NCBI GenBank assembly: GCA_020718105.1 | Contig: DYDA01000015.1 | Span: 1 to 57,147, forward strand | Direction: 5' to 3' | DNA from: Micavibrio sp. | GTDB taxonomy: Bacteria; Pseudomonadota; Alphaproteobacteria; UBA9219 | Length of the DNA: 57,147 nt | In this document: one piece after another, positions 47,108-56,100 of the stretch | Position numbering within the stretch: the first letter of the stretch is position 1 | Layout of the letters: every line of letters begins with the position of its first letter | Notes under the pieces: model-generated | What the model was told of the DNA's origin: nothing | Database searches by the model: none | What the model saw: the letters and a program-made list of their open reading frames with translations, nothing else | Position numbers and translations under genes: made by a program

Positions 47108-50100
47108 GTGGAGAAAACCATAAAGCCGCAACCTATAAAAAGAGGATCGTTGCGCTTTGGGCAAAAGCGCAAAGGGGAGGGATGCGCCTGCGAATCACGG
47201 CCTCATGATTCTCGTTCTGGCTTTGCGATTGCGCCGATCCTGTACCTTTTGGCGCTTGCGGGCGTTGCCAGCGGCGTGCTGTTCAGTAACATCAGCCAAG
47301 TTCTGCGCAGCAACATCAATGTCACCAACGCGACGACGGCCAAGAATGATATTGCGGGCGCGATCACGACTCTTTCCGCGACGGCAAAGCTTAGCGCCGA
47401 TTTAAGCCTTCTTTGCCCGCCGACAAGCGGCGCCGTCAGTGCGGATTGCACCGTGGTTCCCTCTATCCCCGAAAAGCTGGTTCTTTTTGATGATGTGGCG
47501 GCGGGGGATCAAAGCAAGCGTCCGACCAACTACGCTATAGCCGACGATTCGGGCTCTCCGGCTGAGGCTGGCGTTTTCGCGGCGGCGGCGGGGATCAAGC
47601 AGCTGGATCCGTGGGGGCATTTTTATGTTTATTGCCGGTGGGAGAATCCACGCGCTACGGCGGACGCCCCTGCCATTAAAGTCATCTCGGCGGGTGCGAA
47701 CGCGACGCTAGAGACCAAGTGCGGCGACGATACGCCCAAGGGCGATGATCAGATGAACAGCCTGACAGTTGGCTCGGCAATTCAACGCGCCGCCGTGTGG
47801 CAGGATACGGGCAGCTCGGTCGAATATGGCCAAACGGGCAATAAGGTCAGCGTGTCCGATTTGGGCGTGATTACGGCCACGGGGTTGATTGTCAACACGG
47901 CGACGTTTGGGGAGTTGTTTTTGACTTCGCCCCTTCCAATCGTCAGCGGGGGCACGGGCGCAAGCACGGCGGCCACGGCACGTGTTAATTTAGGGTCGGG
48001 CACGACGGGCGATTCTCTGTTCTTGGCCTCAACGGCGACGGGCGCAAGAAACACGCTCGGTGCAACGTCTATCGGCCATTATCTGTTTGCCGGATCGTCG
48101 CTTGTGGCCGCAACGGCCAGCGCCGCGAGGCTAGAGCTTCTGGGCGCAAGCGCAGTGGGCAACGATTTGTTCGTGGCCACCGATGCGGCGGCGGGTCGTG
48201 GCGTTTTGGGCGCGACGGCTATGGGCGATTATTTGTTTAGCAGCGGCGCGTATGTCGCGGCGACGGCCACGGCGGTGCGGGCGACGTTGCTGGGTGCGGG
48301 CGCGATTGGCGATGCGGTCTTTTTATCGGGCGATGTTGATACGGCGCAAACGGCTTTGGGCGCAACAGCGGTTGGCAAGGCCGTCTTTATGGCAGCAAAC
48401 GCAGCGGCGGGACGCACGGCGCTGGGCGGTGGTGCGGTCGGCAGTCCTTTGTTCACGGCTGGCGATCAAGCGACGGCGTGGAGCATCCTTGGCCTAACGG
48501 GAACGTCAGGCACGCTGAACGTCGATATCACGGGCGAGGCTGGCAGCGTGGACGGCGCAAACATCACGGGCACGGTTCCCATCGCGCATGGCGGCACGGG
48601 GAGTGGCACGGCCAGCGGCGCTTTGGATAATTTATTCGGCGGGGATATCTCGCCCACGACGGCGCTGAATGTTGATCGCATAGGCGCAAACAGCCTTGAC
48701 AGCGGCAAGCTGACGAACATCGTGGCGGCGGGAACCTATAATCAGGTGGATGTGGACAGCGCGGGGCGCGTGACCAGCGGCAGCTTTGTTTTGCCGCTTA
48801 CCGATCGCATCACGGATGGCGTGGGCGATAGCATCACGGCGACCTCCACCAACGGCGGTATGCTGCTTTTCTCAACGGCCAGCAGCACGCAGATGGTCTT
48901 GACCGCAACGGGCAGTCTTGGCCTTGGCATCACAGAGCCTGCGGAAAAGCTGCATATCTTTGGTGGCAACACGCGCATATCGGGGCCCAGCGATGGGTAT
49001 CGCGAACTGCAATTCGCAACCTCCACCAACTCTAAGCGTTGGGTTGTCGCGGCGGATGACAGCACCGAAACAGGCAGTGGCGACACGGGGTCTGATTTTG
49101 TGATCCGCCGCTATAGCGATGCGGGCGTGGCGGCCACGGTTCTCAATATCGATCGCGCCACGGGCAATGCCAGCTTTGCGGGCAGCGTCGCGGCGACGGG
49201 CGGCTTCTTGGGCTATTTTACGGGCACGTTTGACGGAACCTATATCGGCACAATTTCGGGCAGCGTTTTGTTGGGCACGGACGCAACCCATGCCAACCCG
49301 CAACGAAGCGCTGATGCCACAACGGGTCTGTTCAGCGGGGCGGCAGCGCAGGTCAGCACGGCGATTGCGGGGACAGAGAGGCTGAAAGTCACGGCGACGG
49401 GCACAATCACCTATGGCGGCGTGGACGTGGGCGCGATCACGAACGCGTATTATATCGCGGGGACAAAAATCCTGCACCAGCCTGCCAGTGATACGACTTC
49501 CATCGGCCTTGGCAGCGGAACCCTCGCCGCCCAAACGGCCACGAACCTGAACAACACGGCAGTGGGGTATCAGGCGTTGGCGGCAACGACGACGGGGTAT
49601 AACACGGCAGTTGGATATATGGCCCTTTATTCATCCACAACGGGGATGGGGAATACAGCTGTGGGATATCGTGCTTTTTATGCCAATACAACGGGTTCTG
49701 GTAATACAGCGAATGGGTTTCAAGCCCTTTCTTCTAATACGACCGGTAACTATAATACGGTCATGGGGCTTAACTCCATGCTTTATAATGCGACGGGGTA
49801 TAACAATGTCACGATGGGGGCTGGTGCCGCTCGTAATATAACGGCTTCATCCAATGTAGCCATTGGGTTTGATGCGCTGACAGGCGACTCCGCCACGGCA
49901 AACCGGCTGACGGGGGGCTATAATACGGCGGTGGGACATGAATCGCTTAAGGCGGTGATGACGACGGCGAATGAGAATACGGCGTTGGGGCGTAGGGCGG
50001 GTTACACGGTCACCACGGGGTCTGATAATGTGATTGCGGGGGCGAGTGTCGCCAGCACGACGTTGACGACGGGCTCCTCCAACATCCTTATCGGTACGTC

Positions 50101-53100
50101 ATCGGCGGTGGACACCCCCGCCGCGGCGACCAGCAGCTACCTGAATATCGGTAATGCGATCAAGCTGGATATGACGGCGGTGACGGCGACCAACCCGATT
50201 ATCAGCATGCCTGCGCTGGATAATACTTCTATTGCCGTGGGGCTTGGGACTCTAGCCGCGCAGACGGCGACGAACCTCTACAACACAGCGGTGGGTGTGG
50301 GGGCGCTGGCGGCAACGACAACGGGATGGAACACGGCGGTGGGATACGGGGCTCTGCAGGTAGATACAACAGGAAAGACAAATACAGCGATAGGGTATGC
50401 TTCCCTTAATAAAACCACGACGGGGGGGGCTAATACAGCGGTGGGGCAAGAGGCAGCTTTTTCTAATACATCGGGATCGGGAAATGCTGCGATTGGAAGG
50501 CAGGCTCTTTATTCTAATACAACAGGCAATAACAATGTGGCACATGGAGTGTCTGCTCTTTTTTATAATACAACGGGGGGGGCTAATACAGCGGTGGGGC
50601 AAGAAACCCTTAACAGAAATACGACGGGCAATTATAATACAGCAAGTGGCTATTATGCGGCTTATTATACTAATGGGCAGTACAATACAGCGATAGGAAA
50701 TGCCGCGCTGCTTGGCGACTCCGCCACCGCAAACTGGCTGACGGGGAGTTATAATACCGCGCTTGGATATACGTCTCTTAGCAAAGTGATGACAACGGCG
50801 GGCAATAACACGGCTTTGGGTGCCGCCTCGGGTAGTATGATCACCACGGGCGCGAGCAACGTGATTGTGGGGCCAAGCGTCGCCAGCACCACCCTCACCA
50901 CGGGTTCATCCAACATCCTGATCGGCACATCGTCGGCGGTGGATACGCCCGCGGCGGGGACAAGCAACTGGCTGAACATTGGGAACACGATCTATGGTGA
51001 TCTGTCGTTGGGGAGTGTGGCCATCGGCGCGGCGGCGGTGACGAGTGGAACGAGTTTGGATTTATCGTCTCGCACCGACTCTCTGCTTTTGCCCAAAGGA
51101 ACAACCGCGCAGCAGCCCGTGGGCGTCGAGGGCATGGTGCGGTACAATAATGATCTTCATAGTATTGAGATTTATGAGGGCTCTACCCCCGCATGGTTCA
51201 CACTGACGACCTCGGCCACAGCGGGATCGACCATGTACCTAGGCGCGGACTCCACCCACACCTCACCCTCGCGCAGCGATGATGTCACCACGGGCTTGTT
51301 CTCCGACGCGGCAAATGAGGTCAGCACCGCGATTGCGGGGACAGAGGTTCTGCGCGTGACAGCGACAGGAACCATCACCTATGGCGGCGTGGACGTCGGT
51401 GCGATTACCAACGCGTACTATATCGCGGGCACAAAAGTCCTGCACCAACCGGCGAGTGATACGACTTCGATTGGCCTTGGCTCCGGCACGCTTGCTGCAC
51501 AGACGGCGACGAACCTTGGTAACACGGCGGTGGGCGTCGGCGCATTGGCGACGACGACGACGGAGAAAAACACAGCCGTTGGGTATCGTGCGCTTTATAG
51601 CAATACAACAGCATCGAACACAGCAATTGGATATAAGGCGCTTTATTCAACAACAACGGGATATAACAATACGGCGCTTGGGCAGGAAGCGTTTTATAGC
51701 AACACAAGAGGCGCTGGTGGAACGGCCATTGGGCATGGAGCGCTTTACAGCAACACAGAGGGTTGGGTGAATACGGCTGTTGGTTATGGTTCTCTTGGGG
51801 CCAACACAATAGGTAGCAACAATGCAGCGCACGGGTATGAATCTTTGCGTTATGCTAATGATGGCTCATACAATACGGCGATTGGTGCGCGGGCGATGTA
51901 CGGCAACTCGGCAACGGCGAACTGGCTAACGGGGGACTATAATACGGCAGTAGGGGCTGAATCGCTCAAGGTGGTGCAAACAACGGCGAACAGCAATACG
52001 ACGTTGGGGCATCAGACGGGTTTCTTGGTTACCACGGGCGCATCGAACCTGATCTTGGGGGCGAGTGTTGGCTCAACAGTTTTGACGACGGGCTCTAGCA
52101 ACATTTTGATTGGCACGAGTAACGCTGTCACAACCCCCGCCGCCGCGACCAGCAACTGGCTGAATATCGGGAACACGATCTATGGCGACCTTTCCACGGG
52201 GCGGGTGGCGATGGGGACGGGCGCGACCTCTGTCACGGCGGGCGCGGTGCTGGATTTATCGGGCGCGACGGGCGCGACGCAGTCCTCCCTGATCGTGCCA
52301 AAGGATAGTGAGGCCAATCGCCCCGCGGGCGTGACGGGCATGATCCGCTACAACACCGATACCGCGAGCGTTGAGTTTTATCAGGGCGCTGTCCCCGCGT
52401 GGTATTCTTTGGGAAGTACAGCCACAGCGGGATCGACCATGTACCTAGGCGCGGACTCCACCCACACCTCGCCCTCGCGCAGCGATGACGTAACGACGGG
52501 GTTGTTCAGTGATGCGGCTGCAACAGTCAAAACCGCCATCGCAGGAACCGAGCGCCTGAAAGTTTCCGCCACAGGCATCGAGGCGGCGGGCAACATCAAC
52601 GTCGCCGCCATCACAAATTATTATTCGATTGCGGGCACAAAAATACTCCACCAACCGGCGAGTGATACAACCTCCATCGGCCTTGGCTCCTCGGCGCTCG
52701 CGGCGCAGACGGTTACGAATATGATGAATACAGCTTTGGGGTATCAGGCCCTTCAATCTGCAACTGGTATTTCAGAAAACACCGCGATTGGATACACTGC
52801 GTTGAAGGCAAATGTCGGTTGGGCAAACACCGCCATCGGAAGTCGAGCGTTGGCAGGTAACACAACAGGACATGGAAATGTTGCTGTTGGGACATGGGCG
52901 TCAAGCGCGTTAAACGTCAATGATCTCGTTAGCATAGGGTATAACACGGGGGGGGGATCAAGCACTGTTGTTATAGGAAGTCAGGCTGGAGCTTGGGGTG
53001 TTTCCAATGTGGCGATTGGTTCCAATGCTATGAGGAATGCTGGCAACAATTACAATGTAGGTTTGGGGAGTGACGTCCTTTACGCTTCTCACGGCGATAG

Positions 53101-56100
53101 CAACACGGGGGTTGGTGCTTCTGCACTCTATCAAACAGCAACAGCCGCAAATAACACGGCGGTTGGCAAGTCCGCAGGCTATACAAATACCACGGGATCT
53201 AATAACACCATTTTGGGATATACTGTCGCCAGCACAACCCTCGCCACGGGGTCATCAAATATCCTTATCGGGACGTCATCGGCGGTGGATACTCCCGCGG
53301 CAGACACCAGCAAGTACCTGAATATCGGTAATGCGATCAAGCTGGATATGACGGCGGTGACGGCGACCAACCCGATTATCAGCATGCCCGTTTTGGATAA
53401 CACGTCTATCGCCGTTGGGTTGGGAGCCCTCGCCGCGCAAACGGCGACGAATCTTGGTAACACGGCGGTGGGGGTTGGGGCGTTGGCGGCGACGACGACG
53501 GGAAATAACAATGTTGCTGTTGGCGTAAGCGCTTTAGGAAGTAACACCACAGGAAAACAAAATGTTGTTATTGGAAGAAGTGCTCTTGTCACAGGGACAG
53601 CAAACAATTCTAACATCGCCATTGGCTATTTTGCCAAAGCATCTGCTGGAGGTAGCGAGAATATTGCGATTGGAGAGCAGGCCTTAAAGAATAATGGCGG
53701 CAGCGATAATACGGCTGTAGGTCATTTGGTTATGAATGCGTCGTATGGAGGGGGCTTGTCTTCAGCCTTTGGCGTGCAGGCGTTGTATCACGTAAACGGC
53801 TCCTATAACGTCGGCATGGGCGCAAATGTACTTTATAATACCGTCACAGCTGTCAATAACACAGCCGTTGGGACATCTGCGGGCTATGCGAATGTCACGG
53901 GATCGAACAACACGATCCTTGGCTATCAGGTTGGATATACGACCTTGGCTTCTGGTTCCTCTAACATCCTAATCGGAACCAGCAGTGCGGTGGATACGCC
54001 TGCCGCCGCAACGAGCAACTGGCTGAACATCGGGAACACTATTTATGGTGATTTGAGCCTTGGCAGCGTGGCCATCGGCGCGGCGGCGGTGACGAGCGGG
54101 ACGAGCCTTGATTTGTCCTCGCGCACCGACTCTCTGTTGTTGCCCAAGGGCACAACCGCGCAGCAGCCCGTTGGCGTAGAGGGCATGGTGCGGTACAATA
54201 ATGATCTTCATAGTATTGAGATTTATGAGGGCTCTACCCCCGCATGGTTCACGCTGACAACCTCGGCCACCGCGGGCAGCACGATGTATCTGGGCGCGGA
54301 CGCCACGCATACCTCGCCGTCCCGCAGCGATGACGTAACGACGGGCTTGTTCTCCGACGCCGCACAAACCGTCAGCGTGGCGACCAATGGAACCCAGCGC
54401 CTTATCGTCACCTCCACCGGCAGCGTGGGGATAGGAACCGCCACCCCCGCCCAAGAGCTTTCTGTGGCAGGGGACATCAATGTAGAGGCAATCACGAATG
54501 CCTACTATATAGCGGGCACAAAGGTTCTTCATCAGCCTGTATCGGACACAACATCGATAGGGTTGGGCAGCGGCACGCTGGCGGCACAAACGGCCACGAA
54601 CCTCTACAGCACGGCGGTGGGCGTTGGGGCGTTGGCGGCAACAACGTCGGGGTATAACACGGCTGTTGGGTATCGGGCGCTTTATTCATCCGCAACGGGA
54701 ACCTCTAATACAGCGGTGGGATATCGTGCTCTTTATGCCAACACGACGGGGATTGATAATACGGCCTTGGGGCATGATGTGCTTCATAGCAATACAACAG
54801 GCGGATGGAATACAGCGGCGGGATATGTAGCGCTCTATAGCAACACAACAGGGGAAGGTAATACGGCTTATGGGCTATGGACTCTTCGTGAGAATACGAC
54901 AGGTGGACAAAACACGGCTCATGGCGCTTGGGCGCTGCAAAAGACGACGACGGGGAGCCAGAATACGGCCAATGGATATGCTGCGTTAAGCCATGCTCTT
55001 GGCTCATCTAACACAGCAGTTGGCTATAATGCTCTCTACGGCGACACGGCAACAGCGAATTGGCTGACGGGTAGTTATAACGTCGCGGTGGGACGTGAGT
55101 CGCTCAAGGCGGTGATGACGACGGCGGCCAGTAATACGGCGCTGGGGTATTTATCGGGCGGGACGATTACGACGGGGGCGAGCAACCTTATCCTTGGGCC
55201 AAGTGTGGCCAGCACCACCCTCACCACTGGCAGCAGCAACATCCTTATCGGAACCAGCAGTGCGGTGGATACGCCTGCCGCCGCGACGAGCAGCTACCTG
55301 AACATCGGCAATGCGATTAAGCTGGATATGACGGCGGTGACGGCAACGAACCCGATCATCAGCATGCCTGTTTTGGACAATACGTCGATAGGCGTGGGGC
55401 TAGGGACTCTTGCCGCGCAAACGGCGACGAACCTTGGTAACACGGCGGTGGGCGTCGGCGCATTGGCGACGACGACGACGGGTGATAACACGGCCATTGG
55501 TTATAGGGCGCTTAACAGTACGACAACGGGCACACAGAATACAGCGGTTGGTGGAGATGCGCTTAACCGTACGACCGTAGGTATTCGAAATACAGCTGTT
55601 GGCGATGTGGCTCTTTATTGGAATTCGTCAGGTAACCGTAATACGGCGGTTGGCGTTTGGTCTTTGTTTAGTAATACAACAGGCGGGCAGAATACGGCCG
55701 GTGGATACAGGGCTCTTTATGCTACCTCAACAGGAAGCAGTAATACTGCTTTTGGTCATTATGCTGGTGATAATATTACGACAGGCTCTAATAACACGAT
55801 CTTAGGAAATGAAGTTGGCAATACGAATCTTGCAACAGGCAGCAACAACATCCTGATCGGGACATCGGATGCCGTTGATACGCCCGCGGCGGCGACGAGC
55901 AACTGGCTGAATATCGGGAACACGATCTATGGTGATCTGTCGTTGGGGAGTGTGGCCATCGGCGCGGCGGCGGTGACGAGCGGGACGAGTTTGGATTTAT
56001 CGAGCCGGACAGACAGCTTGCTCCTGCCCAAAGGAACAACCGCGCAGCAGCCCGTTGGCGTAGAGGGCATGGTGCGGTACAACACCGACCTTCATAGTAT

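Larger units (their letters stand above)
49552..55830 (+). repeat. Seven blocks of 17-residue YadA-head-like repeats
   Basis: Units of NT-A-[VI]-G-[YQH]-x-AL-Y-x-NTTG-x-x recur with a strict 17-residue period, about ten per block. Blocks start near 49552, 50278, 51505, 52720, 53455, 54600 and 55435. Blocks open with a stretch like TSIGLGSGTLAAQTATNL and close with TTGSSNILIGTSSAVDTPAA. The pattern is that of left-handed beta-roll heads in trimeric adhesins and tail proteins. Confidence 0.85.

Noticed and set aside
46949-47164. A 71-codon minus-strand frame before the giant gene
   Set aside because: It overlaps the likely start of the giant gene, has no clear ribosome-binding site and lacks a recognisable domain. 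I leave it out but the spacer could still hold an untranslated RNA.
49552-55830. CRISPR-like or satellite-like direct repeats
   Set aside because: The repeats keep one open frame, have a 51-bp (17-codon) period and vary at synonymous sites. There are no unique spacers or cas genes. They are protein-coding repeats.
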